Assembly (NCBI GenBank): GCA_022709905.1
Contig: JAKLHY010000006.1
Location: 1 to 64,000, forward strand
Source of the DNA: Verrucomicrobiota bacterium
GTDB taxonomy: Bacteria > Verrucomicrobiota > Verrucomicrobiia > Limisphaerales > UBA1319
DNA length: 64,000 bases
Reading direction: 5' to 3'
Positions 26,403 to 35,807 of the stretch are shown in pieces. The notes beneath the pieces are model-generated. The model saw only the letters and a program-made list of their open reading frames with translations. It made no database searches and was not told the DNA's origin. The position numbers were made by a program, and so were the translations under genes. Position 1 is the first letter of the stretch; the number at the start of each line of letters is the position of its first letter.

Positions 26403-27017
26403 ATGGCAAGCGACAATAATGACATCTGGGCTTTGGCATGCCGGGTCTGGGAAGCTGAAGCCGCTTCCATCAAAGAGCTGACTGGCATTATCGAGCCTGC
26501 AGCATTAAGCAAGTGTGTGGAAGTACTCGCGGGTTGTCGGGGTAAAATCCTGACGGCCGGAGTCGGGACTTCGGCGGCAGCTGCGAGGAAGATTGCGCAC
26601 TCGTTGTGTTGTGTGGAACGACCGGCGTCATTTCTTTCCCCAGGAGACGCTGTTCATGGCGGGCTCGGGGTGGTGCAACCTGGCGATGTGGTGATCGCAA
26701 TATCCAAGGGCGGGAACACGAATGAGATTGTCCAAATGCTGCCAGCCATCAAAACCAAGGGCGCTTTCTTGATTGGCGTTACCGAGCGGCCGGATTCTTT
26801 GCTCGGCCGCCAGAGCGATTTGGTGATGCGTGTTCGTGTCGAGCGCGAGCCTGACCCATTTAACATGCTGGCCACGGCGAGCACGCTGGCGGTCATTTCG
26901 GTTTTTGACGCGGTCTGTATTGCGCTCATGCAGGTGACAGGTTACACCCGGCAGCAATTTGCGATCATTCATCCTGGAGGCGCGGTCGGCGATCGCCTGA
27001 CGCAATCCAAACCCTGA
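26403..27017 (+). CDS. SIS-domain sugar-phosphate isomerase, KpsF/KdsD-like without CBS domains
   Basis: This 204-residue single SIS domain resembles the N-terminal half of KdsD/KpsF/GutQ arabinose-5-phosphate isomerases. GVGTSAAAARKIAHSL is the sugar-phosphate-binding loop; ISKGGNTNEIVQMLP is the second SIS motif, with G in place of the usual S of ISNSGET; and the C-terminal FAIIHPGGAVGDRL matches the family end. The paired CBS domains of full KdsD are missing, as in catabolic relatives. It should interconvert an aldose and ketose phosphate in the pathway of the following genes; the substrate is unknown. The ATG at 26403 is chosen by homology; a start at 26364 is possible. Confidence 0.8.
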   Translation: MASDNNDIWALACRVWEAEAASIKELTGIIEPAALSKCVEVLAGCRGKILTAGVGTSAAAARKIAHSLCCVERPASFLSPGDAVHGGLGVVQPGDVVIAISKGGNTNEIVQMLPAIKTKGAFLIGVTERPDSLLGRQSDLVMRVRVEREPDPFNMLATASTLAVISVFDAVCIALMQVTGYTRQQFAIIHPGGAVGDRLTQSKP

Positions 27018-27058
27018 CTTATCCGCATCGATTGAATCCTCCATTGATACTCGAAACC

Positions 27059-28102
27059 ATGCAAGCCGCCTATCTTATCGGACCTCGGACGATTGAACTT
27101 CGACCCACGCAGGCCCCGGATTGTCCCCCGGATGGGCTTCTATTGGAGATGAAAGCGTGTGGCATTTGCGGATCAGATCTGAGGCGGTGGCAGGAAGGAC
27201 CGCCCTCGGGAGTGTCTCATCTCATTCAGGGACACGAATTGGCCGGCGTGGTGACGGCGATAGGAAGAGAGACCCGTGAATACAAACCGGGGGATCGCCT
27301 GGCTCTGGCGCCGGACATTCACTGTGGTTTGTGTTATTACTGCCGGCGCGGGCTTTATAATCTCTGTTTGGACCTCAAACTTTTGGGGATTACACCGGGC
27401 TTGGACGGTGGGTTTTCCGAACAGGTGATGATTCCAAGGTCGGTCTTGACCCATGGGATTGTCCACTGGATGCCGGAAGGATTGTCATTTGCGGAAGGGG
27501 CATTGGCCGAGACGCTTTCGTCGGTTCTGGCCTCACACGCCAAGTGCAAAACGACGCTGGGAGAGACGGTCGTCGTCATGGGGGCCGGCCCGGTGGGTTG
27601 TTTGCACACGGTGGTGGCCCAGGCCCGCGGAGCGCGAGTGATTCTTGCCGAACCCTTGCCGGCACGCCGTCGAGGCGCCGAAAAGTTCTCTCCGGATGCC
27701 ATCCTCGATGTCACCCGGCAGGACCCGGTCGAGGCGGTGCGCAAACTCACGAATGGGATTGGGGCGGATGTGGTCATTTGCGCCAACCCGGTGACGGCGA
27801 CTCAGACACAAGCTGTGGAGATTGTCCGGCGAGGGGGTAAGGTCGTGTTGTTTGGCGGATTGCCCAAGGCCGATCCGACGACCCATCTGGATGGAAACCG
27901 GATTCACTATGGGGAGATCGAGGTTGTCGGATCGTTTTCGTATCATCCTTCGTTCCATGAGGAAGCCTTGAGGGTTCTTAGTCGGAAACAGGTCCGGGCC
28001 GAGCTTTTCATCACGCACACCAAATCCCTGTCCCGGATCAGTGAAGGCTTTGAAATTGCCAAGTCCGGCGAGGCATTGAAAGTAATGATCGAACCGGACT
28101 GA
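27059..28102 (+). CDS. Zinc-dependent medium-chain alcohol/polyol dehydrogenase
   Basis: This is a 347-residue medium-chain dehydrogenase of the sorbitol/threonine dehydrogenase group. Catalytic zinc ligands sit in CGICGSDLRRW and GHELAG. The structural zinc site is CGLCYYCRRGLYNLC. The Rossmann nucleotide site is VVVMGAGPVGCLHTVVAQARG, with E (LAEPLPARR) at the end of the second strand, favouring NAD over NADP. It probably oxidises a sugar or polyol hydroxyl as an early step of the linked pathway. The ATG at 27059 is preferred over an upstream TTG at 27032 because the family starts near MQAAYL. It lies 41 nt after the SIS gene. Confidence 0.87.
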   Translation: MQAAYLIGPRTIELRPTQAPDCPPDGLLLEMKACGICGSDLRRWQEGPPSGVSHLIQGHELAGVVTAIGRETREYKPGDRLALAPDIHCGLCYYCRRGLYNLCLDLKLLGITPGLDGGFSEQVMIPRSVLTHGIVHWMPEGLSFAEGALAETLSSVLASHAKCKTTLGETVVVMGAGPVGCLHTVVAQARGARVILAEPLPARRRGAEKFSPDAILDVTRQDPVEAVRKLTNGIGADVVICANPVTATQTQAVEIVRRGGKVVLFGGLPKADPTTHLDGNRIHYGEIEVVGSFSYHPSFHEEALRVLSRKQVRAELFITHTKSLSRISEGFEIAKSGEALKVMIEPD

Positions 28103-28159
28103 TTCGGCTGGATGAGCCGATATCATGGAGCATAGCTTTGATAACATAAAAGATTTGAG

Positions 28160-29449
28160 ATGAATGCAATCAACGAAAGACTGCTGGAACTTCATCAACG
28201 CGGAACACCCGTCCTTGCGGGATTGGTGGGAGTCGGACAGATGGGGCAGGAGATTTTGTGTCAGGTCCAGCTGATGAAGGGGATGCGCATCCCCATCGTT
28301 GTCGATGTAACCTTCGAGCGAGCCGAACAAGCGTATGCGATGGCTCGGGTGGATCGCGCTCTTGTGGTTTCGACCAATCGACTTGAGGACGCTCGCAAGG
28401 CCATTGAAGCGGGCCGGTTTGTGGCCACGACAGACTGGCAACTGGTCACGGCCCTGAAGGAGATCCAGGCGGTCATTGACGCCACGGGTTCGCCGGAATT
28501 GGGGGTCAAGATTGCCCTGGAGACCATCCAGGCCAAGAAACACATTGTGATGATGAACGTGGAGTGCGATGTCACGGTGGGCCCTATCCTGCGGCGTCTG
28601 GCTGAGAGTGCGGGAGTGGTCTATACCCTGGCCGCAGGGGATGAACCGGCGGCGATTGTCGAGCTCTACCGCTTTGCGACGGCGCTGGGCTTTGACATCG
28701 TCGCGGCAGGCAAAGGGAAGAACAATCCGCTCAACATTTATGCCACCCCCGGAGAGTTGGCCGAACGCGCCCGAGCCCGTGACATGAGCGCGCGGATGCT
28801 CTGTGAGTTTGTGGATGGGTCGAAGACGGCGGTGGAAATGTGCAGTGTATCGAACGCGACCGGCCTGATGCCGGACATTCGGGGCATGCATGGGGCTGCG
28901 GCGACCCGAGATACATTGCACAAGGTGTTCTGTCTCGAGTCTCAGGGAGGCGTGTTGACCCGGGGGGGAGTGGTGGATTTTGCGATTGGAGTGCATCCGG
29001 GTGTCTTTATCGTGTTCACCACAGACCAGCCACGCCTGAAACACGGCTTGATCCAAAGAGACATGGGACAGGGTCCGAATTACCTCCTGTTTCGTCCTTA
29101 TCATTTGTGCAGCATCGAAGTGCCGCTGACGGCCGCTCAGGCGGTGATCTATGGCGAATCATCCGGGCATCCTATGCGCCGTCCGGTTTCAGAGTGTTTG
29201 GCGATGGCCAAACGGGATTTGAAAGCCGGTGAGACGTTGGATGCCATCGGGGAGTATTGTTATCGGGGCTCGATTGACCGCGTGGAAGTGGCGCGCGAGG
29301 AAGGACTTTTGCCTTTGGGTCTTGCCAAGGACTGTGTGCTGAAACGAGACGTTCCCCGCGATCGACCTATAAGCTATCAAGATTTGGAATCGATGCCGGA
29401 AACCCTGCTCATGCAAACCCGCAAGATGCAGGATCACCTGTTGGCCTGA
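28160..29449 (+). CDS. Homoserine-dehydrogenase-like NAD(P) oxidoreductase with C-terminal SAF domain
   Basis: This 429-residue protein matches the COG4091-type family as I recall it: an N-terminal Rossmann domain (GLVGVGQMGQEILCQVQLM), a substrate domain with ECDVTVGPILRRLAE and GDEPAAIVELYRFATALGF, then a C-terminal SAF-like beta-clip segment (AKRDLKAGETLDAIGEYCYRG, LAKDCVLKRDVPRDRPISYQD). The reaction is not established for most members. Between a polyol dehydrogenase and a sugar kinase, it may reduce or oxidise a carbonyl intermediate; true homoserine biosynthesis is unlikely because no threonine or methionine genes are near. It starts 57 nt after the dehydrogenase. Confidence 0.75.
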   Translation: MNAINERLLELHQRGTPVLAGLVGVGQMGQEILCQVQLMKGMRIPIVVDVTFERAEQAYAMARVDRALVVSTNRLEDARKAIEAGRFVATTDWQLVTALKEIQAVIDATGSPELGVKIALETIQAKKHIVMMNVECDVTVGPILRRLAESAGVVYTLAAGDEPAAIVELYRFATALGFDIVAAGKGKNNPLNIYATPGELAERARARDMSARMLCEFVDGSKTAVEMCSVSNATGLMPDIRGMHGAAATRDTLHKVFCLESQGGVLTRGGVVDFAIGVHPGVFIVFTTDQPRLKHGLIQRDMGQGPNYLLFRPYHLCSIEVPLTAAQAVIYGESSGHPMRRPVSECLAMAKRDLKAGETLDAIGEYCYRGSIDRVEVAREEGLLPLGLAKDCVLKRDVPRDRPISYQDLESMPETLLMQTRKMQDHLLA

Positions 29450-29485
29450 GCCTTCTGAGGGAGGCGACTTGAAGGGAGAGGTTTT

Positions 29486-30991
29486 ATGCATTTGATCGGC
29501 TTGGATGTTGGGACGACGGGCTGCAAAGCCATTGTTTTTGATCCCGCTGGACATATCAAGGGTCATGGCTACCAGGAATACGAGGTTCACTGCACCGAGC
29601 CTGCCATGGCGGAACAGGACGCGGAGTATGTGTGGATTTTGTGCCAGGAAGCCTTGAAACAGGCGGTTCGGACCAGCGGAATCCGGGAGGTTGGGGCCTT
29701 AAGCATATCGGTTCAGGGCGATGCTATTATCCCTGTGGATTGCAGTTGCCACGCGCTGCATCCGGCCATTCTGGGCATGGATTATCGATCCGAGCCCCAG
29801 TCAAAATGGTGTGAGGACCACTTTGGCGGCTTCGAATTATTTCAGCGGACCGGCATGCGGCCGCATCCCATCAACTCGCTGGTCAAGCTGTTATACCTGA
29901 AGGAAAGACAGCCGGAGGTGTTCAGGCGGAGTCATAAGATCATGACTTACGCGGATTTCATCCTGGGAAAGTTCGGGGCCGAAGCAGTCATTGACTACTC
30001 GATGGCTTCCCGGACGATGGCTTTTGATCTGGCACAGCGGACCTGGTGCTGGGATCTTCTGAGCAGGCTCGATATTGATCCAGACCTTTTGTCGTCGCCG
30101 GTCCCATCGGGAACCGAGGTCGGCATGGTTCGAAAGGAAGTCGCGGACGCCGTGGGACTGTCTGGAAAAGTGCGCCTCGTCACAGGAGGGCACGATCAGC
30201 CCTGTGCTGCCATTGGAGCCGGTGTGATTCGGCCCGGTCGCGGCATAGTATCCACGGGCAGCGCTGAGGTATTGGCGACGACCTTTGCCGCCCCAGCGTT
30301 GACGCGGGCGATGTATGATGGATTTTATCCCTGCACGTTGCACGCCCGGGATGGTTTTTACTTCACGTTTGCGCTGAACCACGTGGGAGGACTTTTGCTT
30401 AAATGGTTTCGTGACGAATTTTGCGGCTGCGACGTCGAAGAGGCCAAGCGCGGCGGATTCAATCCCTATCAGATCATCGATGCCGGCATGCCCGATCATC
30501 CCACGTCGGTGATGGTGGTGCCGCACTGGATCGGCAGCGGAACTCCCACCTGCGATCTGCAAGCAAAAGGGGCGATCCTGGGTTTGACCATGGCCACAGG
30601 GCGTCACGAAGTGGCGCGAGCTATCCTGGAAGGACTGACCTTCGAACTGCAGATCAATTTGGAGACGATGCGGCAGAGCGGCATCGACGTTTCCCAGATG
30701 GTCGCCGTTGGCGGCGGGGCTAAATCTCCTCTCTGGCTCCAGATGAAGGCTGACATCCTACGATGTCCCATTCAAACCCCGCGTTGTCGCGAATCGGCCT
30801 GTCTGGGGGCCGCACTGCTCGCCGGAACGGCATCGGGTGTTTTCGCCAGTCTGGAGGAAGCCGTCAGCCAAACAGTGACTTTTGACCGCGAGTTTGTTCC
30901 GGACTCGAAAATGTCCCGGATTTACGAGGAACGACTGGCGATTTATCGGACGTTGTATCCGCTCCTGAAGGCTGTGAATCCCCGGCTTTGA
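29486..30991 (+). CDS. FGGY-family carbohydrate kinase (xylulokinase-like)
   Basis: The 501-residue length and domain order are typical of FGGY kinases. The N-terminal ATPase motif LIGLDVGTTGCKAIVFDPAG binds phosphate. ISVQGDAIIPVD and MDYRSEPQ shape the sugar site. TGGHDQPCAAIGAGVI carries the catalytic-base aspartate. MVAVGGGAKSPLWLQMKADIL with CLGAALLAG forms the adenine-binding end. The exact sugar (xylulose, ribulose, erythrulose or a branched sugar) cannot be read from sequence. A strong Shine-Dalgarno site (GGGAGAGG) precedes the ATG. It phosphorylates the product of the upstream oxidoreductases or the transported sugar. Confidence 0.88.
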   Translation: MHLIGLDVGTTGCKAIVFDPAGHIKGHGYQEYEVHCTEPAMAEQDAEYVWILCQEALKQAVRTSGIREVGALSISVQGDAIIPVDCSCHALHPAILGMDYRSEPQSKWCEDHFGGFELFQRTGMRPHPINSLVKLLYLKERQPEVFRRSHKIMTYADFILGKFGAEAVIDYSMASRTMAFDLAQRTWCWDLLSRLDIDPDLLSSPVPSGTEVGMVRKEVADAVGLSGKVRLVTGGHDQPCAAIGAGVIRPGRGIVSTGSAEVLATTFAAPALTRAMYDGFYPCTLHARDGFYFTFALNHVGGLLLKWFRDEFCGCDVEEAKRGGFNPYQIIDAGMPDHPTSVMVVPHWIGSGTPTCDLQAKGAILGLTMATGRHEVARAILEGLTFELQINLETMRQSGIDVSQMVAVGGGAKSPLWLQMKADILRCPIQTPRCRESACLGAALLAGTASGVFASLEEAVSQTVTFDREFVPDSKMSRIYEERLAIYRTLYPLLKAVNPRL

Positions 30992-31039
30992 GGATAATCT
31001 CGCATTCAAGGACAGAAACCTCTAAAACTCGCGCCGACT

Positions 31040-32032
31040 ATGAAATCCCATTTAGCACTGTTCATGGCGAGTCTCCTGGTTCTTGTGGCCGGTGTTGGCT
31101 GTAATCCATCCGGCCAAGTGGCAGACAAGCAGATGACCATCGGAGTGTCCTTTGAGACGCTGCAAACCGAATTCTGGGTCGCAGCCTTGGATGCGTTCAA
31201 AAGCGAGTTGTCCCGGCAGAACATCAAAATGCTCGAAGCCATCGCCGACGGAGACGCCAATCGTCAACTGGAACAGATCCGGAATTTTATCACCCGCAAG
31301 GTTGATGGGATCATCGTGGTCCCCAAAGACTCCAAAACGATCCTTCCCATGATTAAAACCGCGAATAATGCCGGCATTCCGATGGTTTTATTCAACCGAC
31401 CTCCTGATCCAAGCGAGGCAAAATCCGTGACGATTGTGGCGGACAACTATGCCATCACGAAAGCCACGGTCGAGCATATGGTCCAGCGCGCCCGAAAGAT
31501 CGGAGGCAAATTCCAGGCCATGATCCTGATTGGGGATCTCGGAGATATGAACGCGATCGGTCGCCGGGACGGCTTCGAGGATGTGATGAAACAGAACACG
31601 GACGCCATCGAGGTCGTGGCGAGAATCCCCACGGAATGGAATCAGGAAAAAGCCCAGGCGGGAACTGTCAACGCCTTGCAAGCGCATCCAGGCATCAATT
31701 TCATTTTCGCCTCTTCGGACTTTCTGTTTCCCTCGGTCATCTCGGCGCTCAAATCGACGAGCAAATACAAAAAGGTCGGCGAACCGGGTCATATCCTGCT
31801 GGGAGGATTCGATGGGGACGCCACCGCTTATCAGATGTTGAAGGAAGGCTACCTGGATGCGGATGGGGTTCAAGACGTCTACTTCGAGGCCAAGACCGCG
31901 ATCCAGGCCATCCTGGATCTGCGCGCCGGGAAGAACGTCCCGGCGCAAATCCAGGATCCCGGTTTTGTCATTCACCAGGATAATTTGCAGGAAATGTCCC
32001 CCCGGATGTGGGGAGCGCAAATTAAAAAATGA
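31040..32032 (+). CDS. Ribose-type ABC transporter substrate-binding lipoprotein
   Basis: This 330-residue periplasmic binding protein belongs to the RbsB/Peripla_BP_4 group. The N-terminal hydrophobic stretch ends in VAGVGC, a plausible lipobox, so it is probably a lipid-anchored receptor. Landmarks are IGVSFETLQTEFWVAALDAF (first lobe), ITRKVDGIIVVPKDS, IPMVLFNRPPD and HILLGGFDGDATAYQMLKEGY (second lobe). It should deliver a monosaccharide or polyol to the two permeases encoded next; the ligand is unknown. It lies 48 nt after the kinase and 3 nt before the permease gene. Confidence 0.87.
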   Translation: MKSHLALFMASLLVLVAGVGCNPSGQVADKQMTIGVSFETLQTEFWVAALDAFKSELSRQNIKMLEAIADGDANRQLEQIRNFITRKVDGIIVVPKDSKTILPMIKTANNAGIPMVLFNRPPDPSEAKSVTIVADNYAITKATVEHMVQRARKIGGKFQAMILIGDLGDMNAIGRRDGFEDVMKQNTDAIEVVARIPTEWNQEKAQAGTVNALQAHPGINFIFASSDFLFPSVISALKSTSKYKKVGEPGHILLGGFDGDATAYQMLKEGYLDADGVQDVYFEAKTAIQAILDLRAGKNVPAQIQDPGFVIHQDNLQEMSPRMWGAQIKK

Positions 32033-32035
32033 GCG

Positions 32036-33097
32036 ATGTCTCCCGCGCCCGCTTCTGAAAACAGTGACGAATTCGCCGAGACCATGACTTGGGCCTTTCA
32101 CCAACCGATGATGACGACGAAAATTCGGCGGATGGTCGGCTCGGAGTACCTGGTATTCTTTTTGAGCGCGGTTTACTTTCTGGTTTTGACCCCTTTTACC
32201 CCCGGTTTTTGCTCACTGGAAAACTTGGAGAACATCCTGTCGAGCCTTCTGCCCTTGTTCGTGGTGAGCGTGGGGCAGACATTTGTGTTGATCACCGGCG
32301 GGATTGATCTTTCGGTGGTATCGACGATCGGCCTGGCTAGTATCAGCGGCGCATTTGTCATGAGCCACGCCGGATGGGGATTGGCGGGTTCCATCTGGGC
32401 CACATCCGCCGGGGTCGTGGTGATGGTGCTTGTGGGCGTTTTGCTGGGAGTGGCAAACGGCTCGGCCGTTGCCTGGCTGCGGATGCCAGCCTTTATTGTG
32501 ACCTTAACCACAATGATGTTTGTGAGTGGACTGGCCATCTGGCTGACTCAATCGCGCAAGATCGGGGGGCTGCCGCCAGGATTTGTATCGATCGGCAAGA
32601 ACATCGGATTAGCCCTGCCATTGACCTGTTTGCTTGGCTGGCTGGCTCACTTCATCCTGGAGCGCTGTCTGATGGGACGATGGATTTTTGCCGTTGGACA
32701 GAATCCGAAGACCGCCCTGATTTCCGGGGTTCCCGTGCGGGGTGTTCTTGTCATGACCTATGTCATCAGCGGCTTTTGCGCGGCATGCGCTTCGATCATC
32801 TACACGGGACGGCTGGAGACGGGAGATCCGGTGTTGGTGCAGAGGATTCTGTTGGACGTGGTCGGGGCCACCGTCATCGGTGGCACCAGTCTTTATGGGG
32901 GCAAGGGGAAGATCCTATGGACCTTGTCAGGCGTTTTATTCCTTACCCTGATCGACAACAGCCTTAACTTGGCCGGTTTTTCGCACTTTGTCATCATGAT
33001 GGTCAAAGGCTTGGTGATCCTGTTGGCCGCCGTTTTCGACTCGATCAAAAGCCGTTGGACTCAAAATGAGACTCCTCCTGTCGAAGAACCTGTTTAA
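32036..33097 (+). CDS. Ribose-type ABC transporter permease, first copy (RbsC-like)
   Basis: This 353-residue inner-membrane permease has about eight to ten hydrophobic helices. The family motif TFVLITGGIDLSVVSTIGLAS is clear, as are LRMPAFIVTLTTMMFVSGL, the EAA-like cytoplasmic region MGRWIFAVGQNPKTALISGVPV and DVVGATVIGGTSLYGGKG. The N-terminus is about 25 residues longer than usual, and a methionine further in (MMTTKIRRMVG) could be the real start. A second, different RbsC-like gene follows the ATPase, so the channel is probably a heterodimer. Confidence 0.87.
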   Translation: MSPAPASENSDEFAETMTWAFHQPMMTTKIRRMVGSEYLVFFLSAVYFLVLTPFTPGFCSLENLENILSSLLPLFVVSVGQTFVLITGGIDLSVVSTIGLASISGAFVMSHAGWGLAGSIWATSAGVVVMVLVGVLLGVANGSAVAWLRMPAFIVTLTTMMFVSGLAIWLTQSRKIGGLPPGFVSIGKNIGLALPLTCLLGWLAHFILERCLMGRWIFAVGQNPKTALISGVPVRGVLVMTYVISGFCAACASIIYTGRLETGDPVLVQRILLDVVGATVIGGTSLYGGKGKILWTLSGVLFLTLIDNSLNLAGFSHFVIMMVKGLVILLAAVFDSIKSRWTQNETPPVEEPV

Positions 33098-33115
33098 GAA
33101 TTGCTTGGAAAAGCC

Positions 33116-34720
33116 GTGAGCCCCCCTGCCCTATCGGTTCCCGTGCAGAGGAAAGGAGAATCCTCAGGGGAGGATTTGCTGATCCTCTCACAACTCAACA
33201 AGTCCTTTTTTGGGAATCCGGTGTTGAAGGATGTCTCTCTGGCTTTGGGCCGCGGACAGACGCTGGGATTAGTTGGTGAAAACGGGGCCGGGAAATCCAC
33301 GCTCATGAACATCCTGGGAGGCAATTTTCAGGCGGACAGCGGCACGATGACTCTCATGGGAAAACCCTATGCTCCTCGAAATCCACAGGATGCTTCGGCC
33401 CGGGGGATTGCGTTTATTCATCAAGAACTTAATCTGTTTGGCAATCTGAGCATTGGCGAGAATCTTTTTCTGACCGCGTTTCCGCGGCATCGGTTTTATT
33501 GGGGGGGAAGCATTGACCGCCGAAGTCTGCGGAAAAGGACCCAAGCCTTGCTGGAACGAGTCGGACTGGACTTGGCGCCCGACACTTTGGTGAGCCAACT
33601 GTCTCCAGGCGAACGTCAATTGGTGGAGATTGCCAAGGCGTTGAGCATCGATGCGCAACTGATCATTTTCGACGAACCGACGACATCGCTCACGGTGCGA
33701 GAGTGCGAGCATCTGTTTCGTCTGCTGCGTCAACTGCAGTCCAGCGGGATCGCGGCCGTCTATATTTCGCATGTTCTTCAGGATGTCCTGCAGATGAGCA
33801 ACCGGATCGCGGTGCTGCGCGACGGCCAAGTGGTGGGCGAAGGTCCGACTGGCAACTTCAAGATAGATCGCATGGTCAGCTTGATGGTGGGGCGCAACCT
33901 GAGTCAATTCTATCCGGAAAAGCAGGTTCAACCCAGCCGAGACGTGGTCCTCGAGGCGCGAAGGCTTTCTCAGTCGGGTATCATTGCGGATATCTCTTTT
34001 CAACTCCATCGCCACGAGATCCTGGGCATCGGCGGGCTGATGGGCTCAGGCCGGACGGAGTTGGCACGGATCTTGTTTGGTTTGGAGCCTTGCGAGGCGG
34101 GGACCCTTGAACTGCTGGGAAAGCCCCTTAGGCGGCATGGCCCTCGATCGCGGATAAAGCAAGGGTTGGCTTTTCTGTCGGAAAACCGCCGGGATGAAGG
34201 TCTTTGCCCGACAGCCTCGATCCGGGACAACATGGCCTTGGTTTCTCTGGAAAAGCACGTGGGGGGCCCGCTGGGTGTGCTCCGGCAAAAAAGGCTCGAC
34301 TCCGTGTTGAAAGATATGGCCAAAGCGGTTGGATTGAGCGCGCGCTCCCAAATGACCGGCGCGGTCAATCAGCTCAGCGGGGGCAATCAGCAGAAGATCG
34401 TCCTTGCCAAGTGGCTGTTGAATGCCCCGGCCGTCTTCATCCTGGATGAACCCACGCGCGGCATTGATGTCGGAGCCAAGTATGAGGTCTATCGTCTCAT
34501 GGTCAACCTTGCGGCCGCGGGGGCTGGCGTGATCCTGATTTCTTCGGAGGTCGAGGAACTCATGGGCATGTGCGATCGCATTCTGGTCATGGCCAATGGC
34601 GAGATCCATGACGAACTGTGCCGGCCTCATTTCGACCGTGAGCGATTTCTCAGGGCAGCCCTGATGGATCCGATCCAGCGCGTAACTTCGCCCTCGGTTG
34701 ACAAGGGACTCCCCAGATGA
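33116..34720 (+). CDS. Ribose-type ABC transporter ATPase with two nucleotide-binding domains (RbsA-like)
   Basis: The 534-residue tandem ATPase has a first domain with Walker A GENGAGKST, signature LSPGERQLVEIAKAL and Walker B LIIFDEPTTSL. The second domain has the degenerate loop GIGGLMGSGRTELAR, signature LSGGNQQKIVLAKWL and Walker B VFILDEPTRGID. This asymmetry (the second Walker A lacks the lysine) is normal for RbsA/XylG/MglA. The GTG at 33116 is chosen because GGAA lies five nt upstream; a TTG at 33101 is the alternative. The stop overlaps the next start as ATGA. Confidence 0.9.
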   Translation: MSPPALSVPVQRKGESSGEDLLILSQLNKSFFGNPVLKDVSLALGRGQTLGLVGENGAGKSTLMNILGGNFQADSGTMTLMGKPYAPRNPQDASARGIAFIHQELNLFGNLSIGENLFLTAFPRHRFYWGGSIDRRSLRKRTQALLERVGLDLAPDTLVSQLSPGERQLVEIAKALSIDAQLIIFDEPTTSLTVRECEHLFRLLRQLQSSGIAAVYISHVLQDVLQMSNRIAVLRDGQVVGEGPTGNFKIDRMVSLMVGRNLSQFYPEKQVQPSRDVVLEARRLSQSGIIADISFQLHRHEILGIGGLMGSGRTELARILFGLEPCEAGTLELLGKPLRRHGPRSRIKQGLAFLSENRRDEGLCPTASIRDNMALVSLEKHVGGPLGVLRQKRLDSVLKDMAKAVGLSARSQMTGAVNQLSGGNQQKIVLAKWLLNAPAVFILDEPTRGIDVGAKYEVYRLMVNLAAAGAGVILISSEVEELMGMCDRILVMANGEIHDELCRPHFDRERFLRAALMDPIQRVTSPSVDKGLPR

Positions 34721-35685
34721 ACGGCCGGCGCCTTCTCTTGATGCTGCTCAACCAGGTTTCCTGGTTGTTGTTTGCCAGTGTGCTGATCGTGTTTGGCATT
34801 CTCTCACCCCGGTTTCTGGATGGCGCGAACCTGGTCAACATCCTGATCCAATCATCATCCCTGGCCATCGTTGCCACCGGAATGACCTTTGTCCTGCTCA
34901 CAGCCGGAGTGGATCTCTCGGTAGGCGCCATCATGTTCGTGGCGGCGGCGTTCGCGGGCAAACTGATGTTGGCCGGCTTTTCGCTTTCAACCGCCCTGAT
35001 CGGGATGATGAGTGTCGGACTGGTATTTGGCGCTGTGAATGGTTTTCTGGTCACACGACTAAGAATCGTGGCGTTCATTGTCACCTTGGCGATGCTTTAT
35101 TTGGGCCGAGGACTGGGATTGTGGATCACTCAAACCCGAGCCATGAATCTGCCCGAAAGCTTCCTGCACCTCGGGAGCAGCCGGATACTGGGCGTTCCGA
35201 TACCTTTGCTGCTTTTCACGGGCACAGTCGCGGTGGCGCACTGGATCTTGGCGCGCACGCCGTTTGGACGACAGCTTTATGCCATAGGCCAGGATGCGGA
35301 GGCGGCCCGCAAAGCGGGAGTCCATACGCGGTTGTGGCTTTTCTCGGTCTATGTGATCAGCGGATTATGCGCCGCTCTGGGGGGGATTGTGTCGCTCGCC
35401 CAACTGGGCGCAGTATCGCCGACTTTTGGCCAGCAGCGTGAGTTTTCAGCCATTGCGGCCGCCGTGCTGGGAGGAACCAGCCTGTTTGGAGGACGCGGCA
35501 AAGTATTCCCCGGAACAGTTCTGGGCGCCGTGCTTATCCAGATGGTGGAAAATGGGCTCGTGATCCTTAACGCGAATCCCTATCTCTACCCCCTGATTAC
35601 CAGTGCGATTATTTTTATGGCCGTCCTCATTGATTGCGCTCGATACGAATTGATGGCCAGGATGAATCGGCGCAGGATCCGTTGA
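34717..35685 (+). CDS. Ribose-type ABC transporter permease, second copy (RbsC-like)
   Basis: This 322-residue permease is clearly related to the first but divergent. It carries TFVLLTAGVDLSVGAIMFVA, LRIVAFIVTLAMLYLGRGLGL, FGRQLYAIGQDAEAARKAGV and AAAVLGGTSLFGGRGKVFPG. It is translationally coupled to the ATPase (ATGA at 34717-34720). Two non-identical permeases with one tandem ATPase and one binding protein suggest a heterodimeric channel. It is the last gene of the apparent operon beginning at 26403. Confidence 0.88.
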   Translation: MNGRRLLLMLLNQVSWLLFASVLIVFGILSPRFLDGANLVNILIQSSSLAIVATGMTFVLLTAGVDLSVGAIMFVAAAFAGKLMLAGFSLSTALIGMMSVGLVFGAVNGFLVTRLRIVAFIVTLAMLYLGRGLGLWITQTRAMNLPESFLHLGSSRILGVPIPLLLFTGTVAVAHWILARTPFGRQLYAIGQDAEAARKAGVHTRLWLFSVYVISGLCAALGGIVSLAQLGAVSPTFGQQREFSAIAAAVLGGTSLFGGRGKVFPGTVLGAVLIQMVENGLVILNANPYLYPLITSAIIFMAVLIDCARYELMARMNRRRIR

Positions 35686-35807
35686 GTTCGGGATGAATGA
35701 AGAACCCAAGAACGACGTCAAAAAGTTGACGCGTATCCAAACTTGTCAATCGAGCCTGGACTGCGCTAAGTTAGGTCCGATTTGAACTCAAAACGAAACA
35801 GAGACTT

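Noticed and set aside
27533..29104. A 523-codon minus-strand frame
   Set aside because: It is antisense to the zinc dehydrogenase and SAF-domain enzyme, which have clear motifs; its translation is His/Arg-rich and family-free.
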